Source: Desmodesmus armatus (taxonomy: Eukaryota > Chlorophyta > Chlorophyceae > Sphaeropleales > Scenedesmaceae). Taken from it: a stretch of DNA of 64,000 nt. The position numbers were made by a program, and so were the translations under genes. Of this stretch, positions 50,217-61,099 are shown in pieces (position 1 is the first letter of the stretch; the number at the start of each line of letters is the position of its first letter). Under the pieces are notes generated by a model. That model was given only the letters and a program-made list of their open reading frames with translations, was not told the DNA's origin and made no database searches. Location: assembly GCA_007449985.2 (NCBI GenBank), contig VIIQ02000600.1, positions 310,001 to 374,000 on the forward strand. Reading direction: 5' to 3'.

Positions 50217-50675
50217 ACTGCTGCTGTCGCTGCTGCTGAGCTGGGCTAGATGCCCTGACACACCCGTAGTGCATGGCGTACTCAAGAGATAGCAGCAGGC
50301 CATTGCTTTGAGTTGTTAGGGTCTGCATACTAAAACGACATCGCGTAACACATCCAGAGTGTATCAGGCACCACACTACTCCTGTGGAGGGCGGGGGTTG
50401 ATGTGGGGAACTGCTTTCGGCACTACTTGGAGCATTAGCTACTGCTGGCACCTGAGAGCTAGACTGCTGCACCGCTGCTTTACAGCGAATATCCTCACAC
50501 GCTGCTCACTGCTGCTGTGGCTGCTGCTGAGCTGGACTAGATGCCCTGACACACCCGTAGTGCATGGCGTACTCACAGATAGCAGCAGGCCATTGCTTTG
50601 AGTTTTTAAGGCCTGCATACTAAAACGACATCGCGTAACACGCCCAGAGTGTATGAGGCACCGCAACTAGTGACG
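50217..50675 (+). repeat. Two tandem units of ~160 bases with 295-base spacing
   Basis: Positions about 50217-50380 and 50512-50675 are nearly identical. Both run from GCTGCTGAGCTG through CCCTGACACACCCGTAGTGC, ATAGCAGCAGGCCATTGC and AAAACGACATCGCGTAACAC. They are diverged members of the same family as the units at 49555-49900, since they share the GCAGCAGGCCA core and its surroundings. Confidence 0.8.
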
Positions 50676-51054
50676 TGGGGCTGCTGGGGGGGCACTACCT
50701 GCAACAGTAGCTTCTGTTGTTGAGCTGGCGCTGAAAGCACACAATTTGGGCCTGTGATGCTGTTGGAGACTTTTCTGTGCTATTGTTGTTCGTATTGCGT
50801 GTAGCTGAGCTGTTCGTGCACGTGTGGCTGCTGCTTGTCGACCTGCCTGCTGTGCGGGAAGCTGCTGCAGCTCTAGTGCGACCCACTATGTTGTTTCAGG
50901 TTCTTTAGATTTAGTTTGGCAGTCGTAATGACCAGCAGTGCTGTGAGTTGCCCGACAAGGAAGTTGCCGCTCGCTAAGTGTGAGAGGGAAACAGTCACAT
51001 CACACCACTTCATCACCAGACATGTCACATCCTGCTTAATGAGGTGATTCCGTC

Positions 51055-51245
51055 TCGCAGGGGCTGACTACATGCCCAAGTCCAGGGAGGCCTGCACCAA
51101 CACACTCCAAGGGGGCCATGTACCAGCTGGGCCAGGGGGGGTCCTCCCTGGCTTGGGCAGCAAAAGGGCTAGCTGAGTGCCTGGCCGCTGGCTGCATGCA
51201 GTGCAGCCTGTCTGCCAGAGCAGCTTCAGGTTCTGCTGAGCTCAA
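51055..51245. repeat. Third copy of the repeat end, same orientation as the right copy
   Basis: This segment shares CCTGGCTTGGGCAG-, GGCTGGCTGCATGCAGTGCAG- and CCAGAGCAG-type blocks, in the same order and orientation, with 57875-58015. It is more diverged than the two outer copies and lacks the internal tandem units next to it. Confidence 0.65.
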
Positions 51246-51684
51246 CCTGGTCAGGAGCGAGAAGGGGGCGAACAGTGCTGTCAAGGTGTAGTTTCAGCAT
51301 ATGCAGCATAGAAGGCTGGGGGGTGGGGCAGGTTGTGCGGGATAAATTGTGGAGTGAAATTGTGTAAATGTCTCCGCAGGTAGCACTCTCCTGGAGGTCT
51401 GGTGAACTCCAGAATCTCTGTCTTCTCCGTACATCACAGAGATCCACACCTGCCCCCCTCCCCCCCCCCCCCCGCCCCCCGTTTGCTCTCTTCATGCCCA
51501 TGGTTGAGGCCCACTACAACATCCTCCACCTTGACTTCAATTTTCTTTTCACGCCGTGCAACGTCACGTTACACGGGACCAGTTCATTTGTGGGGAAATG
51601 GGAACCCAGTGCCAGCCGCGGCCCGCCGGCCCTGGTTCTGATCATGATCACCACTGTGGCTGACCCATCCTGTGAGCAAGGGTG

Positions 51685-51734
51685 CAAGATTCACACTAAC
51701 ACATATGCATGTATATGTGTTAGTGTGAATCTTG
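51685..51734. repeat. Perfect 22-bp inverted repeat with 6-base loop
   Basis: Arms 51685-51706 and 51713-51734 are exact reverse complements (arm core AAGATTCACACTAACACATA) with only GCATGT between them. The stem is A/T-richer than its surroundings. It lies in non-coding sequence 435 bases upstream of the kinase-like gene. A small-RNA precursor or miniature inverted-repeat element are both possible. Confidence 0.9.
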
Positions 51735-52169
51735 AAAAATCAAAGGCATGCCCCGGGTTTCAGGCAGTGACAGGAGTCTCACTCTACTTGCCATCATGGC
51801 ACGAAACCAGCAAAAATGCAGGAATAGCCTCCTCCAAGTGCTGGTAGCTGCCTACATCTGGTTATTGCAGCAAAGGTTCAAAGAAAGTTGCTGTGGTGCT
51901 TTGATGCGGTCGCTCGTAAGCGGCAGTTGTGAGCTGCCGGCAAACCGCCCAACCGCATACCTCAGCACTTCCGTGTGCTTGAGGTCTGTCTGTGATATTC
52001 GAACTTACATTCTTACGTCATCACACGTGTCACCAAGGGTCCGCAAACATCCAACACTACGACTCACTTGACCATCCTCAACAGCTGGCCATGAGCTTGA
52101 TGACTGGATGGCCCCCTTAGACTCATCAGGGTACAATTAAACTCACAATCATCCCTTACCATACCGAAG

Positions 52170-55100
52170 ATGCAGCAGGAACCTGCAGCTATTGTCTCAA
52201 AGGCCGACACACTTCTGGTCTGGTTTGTCAGAGGATTGCTGCAGACTGGCGTGGCCAGGCTGCATCTGTTGGGAGAAGGGGGGCAGGCTGATGTCTACTG
52301 GATGAGTGTCGAATCCAAGTACATCAGCAAGGTCCATAGTTTGCTCGGGAACAAAGCCAAGCTGCTGGACCTGCTGCCGGTGCTCGCCATCAAGGTGTAC
52401 CAAGGACGACCCAAGAGCTGCCAAGCAGCAAACAAGCTGTCAGACCTGGCAAGTGCAGCTGAAGAGCCCAGCACTGCATGTAAGTAAAGCCCACCAGCGC
52501 AAGCATGTCCTGCAGTGAACAGTACTGTGCTGACTTCCCACTGAGCCTGTGTGCAGCTGGCTGTGCTTCTTTGCCTTCTGCTGTGCTCGGCTGCACCATG
52601 GCCGTTTGTGTGTTCACATACTCTGTTTCCGACTGTCAAAGAGTGTGCTGCATCGTCCTTGAAGGTTAGAGTGTGCAGTGCTGTGTGCTGTCTGTGATAT
52701 CTGTTCTGTGCCGTGCTGGGCCACCCAGTGGCTGTAGGGTGTGTTGTGCTGACGTGCTGTGTGCTGGGCCTCAGTCAGTGACTTCAAGTTGGGTTGGGCT
52801 GACTCTGAACCAACTGTTGGTTGTATTGCTGTGCTGTGCTGTGCTGCGCAGATGCCTGCCTGCCAATCGCAGTGCTGGAGACACGCATTCAGTCCTCACT
52901 GAGTCCAGCCCTCACTGCAGGAGCACCTGACAAGGTCTTCTACGTTGAGGTGCATCGCAGGGCCCTGGGCTACACCATGGCTACACTGCCGGCTGCTCTG
53001 GTGGCCTATATGACCTGCACCAATATGGCCTGGATGCTCTATGGCATCGCTGCCTTCTTCATCTTCATGCACGCTCAGCACATGGTGCATGCTGATGTGA
53101 AGACAGACAACGTCCTGGTAGATGCCTTTGCCTGCACCATGAGTGATGCACCCTGCAGCAGTAGCCTGGCGGCCAGCACGTGCATGCAGCACAGCCCCAG
53201 CACAAGCGCCCCAACCAGCAGCAACTCTAGCCTTGGCAGCAGCAGCGGCAGCAGCCGTGAATTCATTGTGTTTGTGCCACGTGTGTGCGACTTTGGCTAC
53301 ACCAAGCAAGTCGTGGACCCTCCGCTGTGGGTGCTGACAAACTATGGCACAATTGACTGGCGGATTGCTGACCTGCTGGGCTGTACCTTACAGAACACCA
53401 TCATGCCACTCTGCTATGAGTGGGACCTAGTTCCCTATGCACAGCTGGCCTTGGAAGGTCTGCTGGGGGAGGAGGGATTCCTGCAGCTGGAACGAGAGGT
53501 GCTAGCGCAGCACTCCACCAGACTGCATGGGGCCCCTGACCTACTGGAAGCTATCCAGCGCGTCGCACAGACAGCGCCGTCAGCAGTCCAGGCACCGACC
53601 CCAGCGCAGGCTGCAGTCTTTGCTTGCTTCAGCAAGCTTGCAGTGAAGCTCCTACAGGCTCCAACTACCACCACCCTGGACGATGGCCGCGTCATCTTCC
53701 TGCCCTCGACCTATAGGCTGCAAGACGGGCAACTGGCACCAACATCCGGTGCTCCTGGTCTGGAGAATGTGCTGCAGGCCGCTGTGCAGGAGCTGCAGCC
53801 CCTCCTGCAGGCTTTGGCTGAGGAGTCGGAAGAGGCAGCAGTGGTGGCTGCATGTCACCAGCATCTGCTGTCTGCAAGAGGGCGCCACAGCATTCCTGGT
53901 GAGTGTCACATGCGGAACACACATACTGCATGTTCTTGTGGCATGCGCAGTTGCCCTTGGCAGGGTTCCTTTGAGATATTGGCTTCAGGCACTGCTAGCA
54001 TAGTGCACGTCAGCACTGCTGACTGTGACACTTACTGCTTGTGATGTTTTCCTGCAGGTTCTTTTGTGTGCAAGGGCAAGGAGGTGCGCATGCAGCGCAT
54101 CCTGGCAGTGAGCAGCGACGACGAGCAGCAGGAAAGAAGTCTGGCACTGCAAGAGACAGAGGCTGTGCTGAAGCTGCTGCAGCATGCTGCAACGACAAAC
54201 CACTGCGCAGCTGCACAGCAGGCGGCAGCAGTGAACGCTGCTGCTCCTGGCACCTCAGCACCACCAAGCGCACCCAGCCCGAAGCTCACGCCTGGCAAGC
54301 GGAGGGCATCTCCCACAAGCAGCAGCGCAGGGATGGGTGGGCCCCTGGCTGGCATGCCTCACAACACACCGGCAACGGTGACGACAGCGACAGCATCATG
54401 CAGCGGTATCACCAACTCACCACTCAACCTGGCAAGCCTGGCAGGCCCAACCCAGGCAGCACCAACCACTGCTGCTTGCACTGCTGCTGATGCCTGCACT
54501 ACTGCTGAAGCCTGCACTGGGGACTTCAGACAGCTGTGCCAGGGTGTGCTGAGCTACACTACTGCACCTGCCCGGGACCATGGAAGCCTGTTGCCACAGC
54601 CCCGGCAGATTTCACAGCAGCACGAAGGCGAGGCGTGTGAGCCATCCAAGCAGCAACAGCACCACCAAGTCAGTGACATGCTGGTTGAGAAGGCTGACCT
54701 GCAGCGCCTGCAGCCTTCATCAGACAGTCACAGTGATGACGACGATGATGTTTGGCAGCTGGCCGCTCACAGACCCGCCCAGCATGCAGCAGCAGCAGTG
54801 GTCGCAGTAGCAGCAGCTGAGTCAGCTCCAGCTGCAGTGCCGTGCATCAACCCGCAGGAGCATGCAGCACATGATCTCCTGATGGCAGCAGCAGCAGCAA
54901 GCGGGACAGAGCCACTGACAGCAGCTGTGCCAGCAGATTGTACAATCAGCACAGTTGCAGCTGCCCCCAACAATGATCCCATGGACTGGGAGCTGCAAAG
55001 CGTGCATCAGTCTGGCACGCTGCAGGTGCTGCAGCCGCCTGATGGCCTTATGGCTCACTCTGCTCACACCTTGGTTGCTGTGCCTGCTGTACTAAGGGCA

Positions 55101-55928
55101 CCTTGGCTGCCAGCAGCTGCAGCAGCTGCGGCGACCACTCCAGCCATGGCAGACACAGTAGCATCAACGTCAACTGCATATGCATCAGCTGCGTCAGCAA
55201 GTGAAACGGCAGCAGCCTCTGATGTTCTTGTTCCAGGCCGTCCTGACCCAGCTGCTGTCTGCGCCCAGATGGATGCAGTATACCTGCAGGGTCATCCAGA
55301 ACGCTGGCGCAAGCAGCCCAATGAGAAGGGGCCTGGACCGCTGCAGCAGATTGCTGTGCAGGTCCTGACTGCAGTTGGCTACAAGGCAGACTTCAACAAG
55401 AAGCAGCTACCCCACAAGCTAGGCTTTCGATTTCTCAAGCTGCAGCAACCGCGACCTGCCACAACTACAGCAGCTGTGCAGCAGTGCCTGACAATCATTC
55501 TCAAGGACAACCAACAGCCCCCGCCACAGCAGCAGCAGGAGCAGCAGCAGCAGTGGCCTGCAGCTGCGCCCAGTGACACCAAGGTGCTGACCCGTGAGCT
55601 GGCGGACGGCAGCACCGTAGGGTGGGGCCTAGGGCAGAAAAGCACCTCAGTTGCAGACGCCGCACTGCTGGCCTGGAGCCCAAGTCCCGTGCAGTGTGAG
55701 GGCTACATCCTCAGCAAGCGTGGAAACATACAGGAGATGTATGACTGGGCATGGGTTTCTATCATCGCAGTGCTGCTGTGGCAGTTCAACCTGCCGGCCA
55801 ACCAACAGTCAGATAGCCTGCAGCAGCTTGACACCTGGCAGCAGCTGTGCAGGGACGTGCCCATGCCAGCAGCACAGGCCTCAACAGGCCTCACAGCTGC
55901 TGCAGGAGCCATGCACATTGCAGTGTAG
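52170..55928 (+). CDS. Divergent protein-kinase-like protein with long Ala/Gln/Ser-rich extension
   Basis: Three exons (52170-52479, 52852-53898, 54058-55928) give 1075 residues. Kinase subdomains are visible in order: a glycine loop LGEGGQADVYW (residues 34-44), the beta-3 lysine in VLAIKVY (Lys75), the catalytic loop HADVKTDNVLVD (Asp185, Lys187, Asn190) and DFG (250-252). The usual HRD is HAD, so the Arg is missing (non-RD type). No clear APE motif follows; NYGTIDWRIADLL stands in its place. The catalytic loop and DFG are separated by a Ser-rich insert of about 50 residues. After residue 450 the protein is mostly low complexity, but the last 230 residues (HPERWRKQPNEKGPGPLQQI, CEGYILSKRGNIQEMYDW) look like a folded C-terminal domain that I cannot name. 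All metal- and ATP-binding residues are present, so activity is plausible; substrate unknown. The gene lies inside the inverted-repeat-bounded segment 49258-58015. Confidence 0.78.
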
Positions 55929-57349
55929 GTGTGCCGCCAGCACAAAGTGTGTGCCGAGGGCAGCAGCTGAATGAAGTCTTTTGGTATCTGCTGTGCTGGT
56001 GCACTGCTATTCTTCAACAAGTTGTTGCTGTCATGGTGCTGCTTGTGCTTTCGACGGTTGCGTGGGTCGTTGAGCTGCGTCTCTGGGGGAGGGGGGGGGG
56101 CTTTGCTTGGGGAAGGGTGCGGGGTTTGCTGCAGTGATGTGGCGAGGTGCTACTGTGCAAGAAGCTGAACAAGACAAAGATATAACTGTTGCATGCGGAA
56201 GCCCCAGCAACTTGCTGGCTGCTGCGTTTGTTTGACTTGCATGGCTTGCAGGGCTATCACTGCATCGGCGTGTGCATACCTGCAGCTGAGCTGGGGTGTT
56301 TGTGCAACTGCAGCACTGCTAGCGGCCTGCATGCAAGCTGCCGTATTGTACTAGCGTATTGTTGGATGAGCACTATACTGAGCATGTGTTCTGTACTGAG
56401 CATGTGTTCTGTCTGAGAAGTGTGCATGCTCACGCAAGGCTGCTGCCGCACATGCTGGCTGCTGCTTTTGTGATTGCTGTGGATATTGGCTGCTCAATGG
56501 AGGTGTGATAGGTGCGACAGCTGCAGGGTTCAGACAAGGTGTGCCACGAGATGGGCCGCTGTCAATGAGTGACGCTGCGTCTGTAACAGCGTCTCCTTGC
56601 ACTTGTGCGCCCCAGAGCTCTCCTCAGTAAGCTTCTTGGGCTTGCATGTTGGCAAAGTGAGGGGTCTCGTCCGTGCTGTGTGGGTGTGTGCTTGTGGGCT
56701 GCCCTGTGCACGTGGCCTTGTGTGCAATCGGCATGCTGCAGGCCGCTACTCTAGATCGATCTAGATATCTTGGCCATGGTGTTAGGAGCTGCAGCAATCT
56801 GCAGCAAACGCAGCACCTAGTATACGGTTCGGCAGTGGTTTGGTGCCATCATGGCATGTTGCAGCTCATGAGATGAGCAAAAATGTGTGCATGGAGTGCT
56901 GTGCAAGTGTCCAGGTGGGTCCCAACCCCTCCAGCACTGCCCAAAAAATGTCCAGGCTGCTGTTGCCGCACATCATCACCTTTAGCAGGTGACGGAGTAT
57001 CGGTAATTGTTGGTCGTCGTGGAGAATACTGCGACGGTTGCGACAAGTGCAATGTGACTGTTTCCCCCTCTCACAATGAGTGAGCGGGCGCTTGCTGTAA
57101 GCATAGGGCGCATGGCTCACCTCGGGCACATCTAATGCTGACTGTTATGTTCTGAATGAAAAGCGACTGAGCAGGCATCATAGCAGCATGCAGGACAGGT
57201 TGCCAGCTCGCATTCGGACAGCTATGCTTTTGCCAGCTTTGTGAATAGCATACTCAAGTGGCACAGAAACATGCAAAGCAGCAATTCAAACAGTTCGTAG
57301 GTCGGTAGCCGGCGCCAGCAAAAACGCAGCAGCAGTAGATGGCCAGGCA
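55929..57349. other. Intergenic region, no supported gene
   Basis: It contains the 3' flank of the kinase-like gene, a tandem pair of CTGAGCATGTGTTCTGT (about 56378-56416) and a palindromic CTAGATCGATCTAGAT at about 56751-56766. No TGTAA lies within 400 bases of the stop codon. No coding signal is supported. Confidence 0.5.
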
Positions 57350-58015
57350 ACTAGCTTCTCAGCAGCCCACATCACTGGTTGCGGTTGAATCCCGTATATG
57401 CAGGGTGCCTTTGATGGCAACTGTGCTCTCAGCACGGCCCTGGCGCGCCAGACGACCCTCTGCTCTTGGGCAGGGTGTGCCAGCTCCCCACTCTGCAGGA
57501 GTTGGGGCTTCAGGGGAGGGGAGGTGAAGCCTCTCCAGCGAACCTGATGATGCTGGTGTGGGCCACCTAGAATGTAGCGGTGCATGATACACTCAAGGCG
57601 GTGTGGTGGAGGAAGGCTGTTTGGTAGGAGGCCTTGCACCGGTGGCCTGCTGCTATATCGAGAGTACCCCATTGCACGCTACGCGGGTTCGCCTGTGGAG
57701 TCTGGTGGTGTTAGTGCACCTAGACAGCTCAGCCAGCAGCAGTTGCAATACAGCACAAGGCAGTGGTAGTGGCCAAGGCAGCTGTAAGGCAGCTGCATAG
57801 CAGCAATAAGCAGCTAGTATCGAATACACATGTAATCGTCAAAACAAAGTGGAGTGATGCCCCCTCACAGGGGTTGACCACCTGCCCAGGTTTAGGGAGG
57901 CAAAACGGCACAACTCCTCCCTGACTTGGGCAGAACCAGAGCTGGCTGGTTGCCTATGGCGGCTGGCTGCATGCAGTGCAGTCTGCCCGCCAGAGCAGGT
58001 TCAATCCCTGCAACG
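57350..58015. repeat. Right copy of the dispersed repeat, inverted relative to 49258-50130
   Basis: Read on the minus strand, this segment aligns almost end to end with 49258-49434 and 49720-50130, including the GAACCTGCTCTGG outer end (about 58001-58013 on the plus strand as its complement). Compared with the left copy it has one tandem unit instead of two and lacks the 49435-49555 interval. Confidence 0.8.
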
Positions 58016-58679
58016 CTCGACATTGCCTGTAAGGCTGGACCACATTCCATCAGCTGGGGGTGTGCGAGGGTGACAGTAATGTTGCTGGTCAAGGCCCACA
58101 GGGTTCAGGGTTGCTGCTGAGTGGGCGATGAGAGCGTTCCTGCTGTGCTATTGTACGTGTGTGCAGATCAGCCATTTTTGGCGGAGCCCCCCCAGGGGCG
58201 ACTGCCACCTAGGTTGCATGTCTCACACTTGCGCAAAAATGACCCCAAAATCTTGAGTGACCGTTCACTCTTCCTGTACAGGGGTCTGCAGCGTCTGCGG
58301 TAAATGCAGGACTTTCAATGTTTCAAACCAATATTATGGGGTGGTCGGCAGAGCCTGCGGGCTGCTCTGGTAGCGGCACTGGCAGAAACGCTGTTTGTTA
58401 GGCCTGGAGGGGGTCTGGTGGCGTTATGGCCCATTGTCTGTAGCTCATGCAGCAATCAATCGTAGCGCAAACGCTCATCAAAACGTTCTGGAGAATATGA
58501 GCGCAGATTGCGCTGGCTGATGCTGTGACCGTTTGCATGTTGTGACCGTTAACGTGCATGCAAGGGGCTGACATCCAATCATTACGGCTCACGCACAACC
58601 ACATAAAAAACGTGATGGGTTGTGCATCATATGGAGCATCATCTCACAGCACTGCTGGTGACTAACTTACAGATGGTTG

Positions 58680-59886
58680 GATGTACAGAAGGAGCAGCTG
58701 TGTTCCAGCATCCCCAGACTGTCCACAACGGAGTGAACTAGCACCCAATGCCAACTCACTTTACGGTTCAGCACAGCCTGCCAGTACTGTATACAGGAAT
58801 GGACAGCATGCAGCTTTGACTGTTGAAAGGCAAAAGCACTGTGTTGTGTGCACAACACAGTTCATGTAAACGGTTATTGCGATCAATACACCTGCAGCAT
58901 CACAAGGAGAGCCTTGATGACTATTGGCATGGCAGGAAGCAGGTGCAATTGATTGCAGGCAGCGTCTGGAAGGGTGGTGCGTTGAAAGAGACAGAGAGAG
59001 GGTGCTTGCATGAATCTTGCATGCACCCCATATGGTGGCGGCAGAGGTAGGGACTGACTCATACCTGGGGCAGCACTGGGGCAAAGATGGCCTTGAGGCA
59101 GCCTGGGCAGGACTCGGGATGGGGTGGGGGACTTTGAGACAAGCAACTGAAGATAACAGCGCATAGTTTGCTGGGATTGCTGTTGGTGGGAATACATGGG
59201 ACAGGAGATTTGTAAGGGTGCTGTGCAATTCCATGGAGAGGCAAGCAGGGCCGCTGCAATACTTATGTTGGTAAGACTGTAGAGGCAGCACAGATTGCCA
59301 TATTAGCGCCGCCAATACAGCTGCCAGCTGCTCTGCCTTGCAGGAGCTGACGCTGGTGCGTTGGGATGGAGAGCGGTCAATAGTATGGTTGACTTGGTGT
59401 TGATACAGTGCACCCTGTAACCCTGGTGGTTCCAGGTGCAATGAATGGCCAGCATTGTCAGGCAAAACTGCTGTAGCTGTATCTGATGACAGTAGAGATG
59501 TCACCAACAACAACTGCAACTGATGTGATAATTTAGAAACAAGTACAACTCTGCTCGCAATGTACTTCAAGTTGTCGCTACAGGCCCCCCCCCCCTCCCC
59601 CGCACATACACCTAAATGTGGTGCTACAGAATAGAACTTCACTCCACTGTACATGCTGAGCAGCCCCCCCCCCCCCCCCCCCCCCACCACACACACACAC
59701 ACACTGCTCGCTGCTGACATTGACATCACAAGCAGGCAATTATTGCAAACTGCCAGTGTGAGCATGGACAAGGTAATCAGCGGGTTCCCAGCCTTTCGCT
59801 GTTTGTGGTCTATCTCATACTGCATGTGCTGCCCTGTGAAGTTGACAAGCAAGGCTTTCAAGTTTGACAAAGCCTCCCTGGTGCTG
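58680..59886 (-). CDS. Possible exons of an unidentified helical protein
   Basis: On the minus strand a segment from about 59886 down to 59750 reads TREALSNLKALLVNFTGQ and continues with QYEIDHKQRKAGNPLITL, after a TGCAG acceptor. A second segment at about 59490-59130 reads AEQLAAVLAALIWQSVLPLQ and NLLSHVFPPTAIPANYALL. Shorter ones near 59100-59060 (GCLKAIFAPVLPQ before a GTATGA donor) and 58970-58892 (LHLLPAMPIVIKALLVMLQ before a GTGTAT donor) follow. The amphipathic, leucine-rich composition suggests a helical-repeat protein. I could not establish phases at all junctions or find the upstream exons, and no family is recognised, so this is a weak call. Confidence 0.27.
59585..59704. repeat. 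Poly-C tracts and CA microsatellite
   Basis: Two homopolymer C runs, the second about 22 bases long at 59664-59685, are followed by a CA dinucleotide run. They probably sit in an intron of the doubtful minus-strand gene. Lengths of such tracts are error-prone in assemblies. Confidence 0.85.
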
Positions 59887-61099
59887 TTGCAGTTCTGCAC
59901 TCATCATTCATCATCAGTGAAAAACCTTAGCTTCTGACCAAGGTTGTAGTTGAAAAGGAGCAGGAGCCCTAAGGCTCCGCCTTTTCAACGAAAACCTTGT
60001 TGAGGGGCAGGCCTGGGATCCCAGGATGATAGGCAGGATTACGGTGTGGCTGAGGGGGCATCTGCTGCAACACAACCTGGCACACGACCAATGTTCAGCC
60101 ACAGGGACCGCACAGGTACTGCTGTGGGCAGTGGCATGGGCAGTCCAGTGCTTGCGGTGTATGCAGTATGCCATGTTGGGTTGTCCCAGCATACCACCCT
60201 GCAACTGGCCAGTGAGAAATGAATGTCAGCCGCTCTGGCTGCGACTGGTCATGGCACCCACAAAAAATGAGACAGCAGCCATGGAGCGCACGCTGTGCCC
60301 AGATCAGCACCAGCACCTCTGCAACCTATAACAAAGCAAAACTTGCGGAACCTTGACACCCTGCAGCTGCAAGATCGGCTTTACCTTCTATTTGTGCTCA
60401 CAAATGCCTGGTGCAAGCAACGGCATGAATGCCTCATGCACGACCTAATACCAAAGGTTATCCACAGCGCGTAATCATCTTGCCAAACCAACAGCCTTGG
60501 TGTTAAAGCCTGACTCAGATCACACATTAGCTGTGTTGTCAGAGCCTTCAAAAGAGCAGCAGCAGCTCACACACCGCAAGGACTTCTGAGCAGCTGCCAC
60601 ACACGACCACCGCTACATACCAAGCACACACACTACTTACATACATGCACCACAGCATGTACAAGGGCATGCTGCCAGTGGTCCACGACTGGCACTGCTC
60701 ATCTTGCCATGCACACGCTGGACCCACAAAACGGCTGGAGACAGCTCGCTTGGTGCACACTAGAAACGCACACCGCTCATTGCCAAGGCGTCGCCACCAA
60801 GCCAGCCGCAAGCAGCACATACACTGCAACATACTATGATAGTATCAGCACGCACCAGCAACTGCACAGCAACCCCAAACAGACGTTCCATGTAACAATC
60901 AACCCCCTGTACAACTGCATCTGCTGCAGATACTACATACTATGCATGCAACCATAACTTGCAAGTGCGGTACACGGGGTCTGCCCCATCACATCGTACA
61001 CATGGCCTGCAGCTGCACATACGACAGCAAGCAAAGCACCTTGACAGGCTCGAAAACCCAAGCCAGCCTGAAAAACTGGCAGGCTGCTAAGGTGCGCGC

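Larger units (their letters stand above)
48303..52169. other. Repeat-rich intergenic region
   Basis: From about 49258 this region consists largely of copies of one dispersed repeat family described separately, plus a perfect hairpin at 51685-51734 and a poly-C tract near 51450-51480. A plus-strand frame at 51480-51660 has ordinary composition but no recognised family. Confidence 0.55.
58016..61099. other. Region with only doubtful coding segments
   Basis: Apart from the doubtful minus-strand exons at 58680-59886, this stretch shows poly-C tracts (about 59585-59598 and 59664-59685), a CA microsatellite next to the latter, and short frames without family resemblance. A minus-strand TGTAA at 60637-60641 is 459 bases beyond the BADC stop codon and could be its polyadenylation signal, though that is far. 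Confidence 0.4.

Noticed and set aside
51369..51847. Plus-strand frame with ordinary composition upstream of the kinase-like gene
   Set aside because: It runs into a poly-C tract and the perfect hairpin, and cannot be linked by frame to the kinase-like gene; possibly a remnant of the repeat element.
58761..59900. Single 379-codon minus-strand frame as one exon
   Set aside because: It runs through poly-C and CA repeats and mixed low-quality segments; only parts look coding, and good acceptor and donor sites interrupt it, so it is reported as doubtful separate exons.
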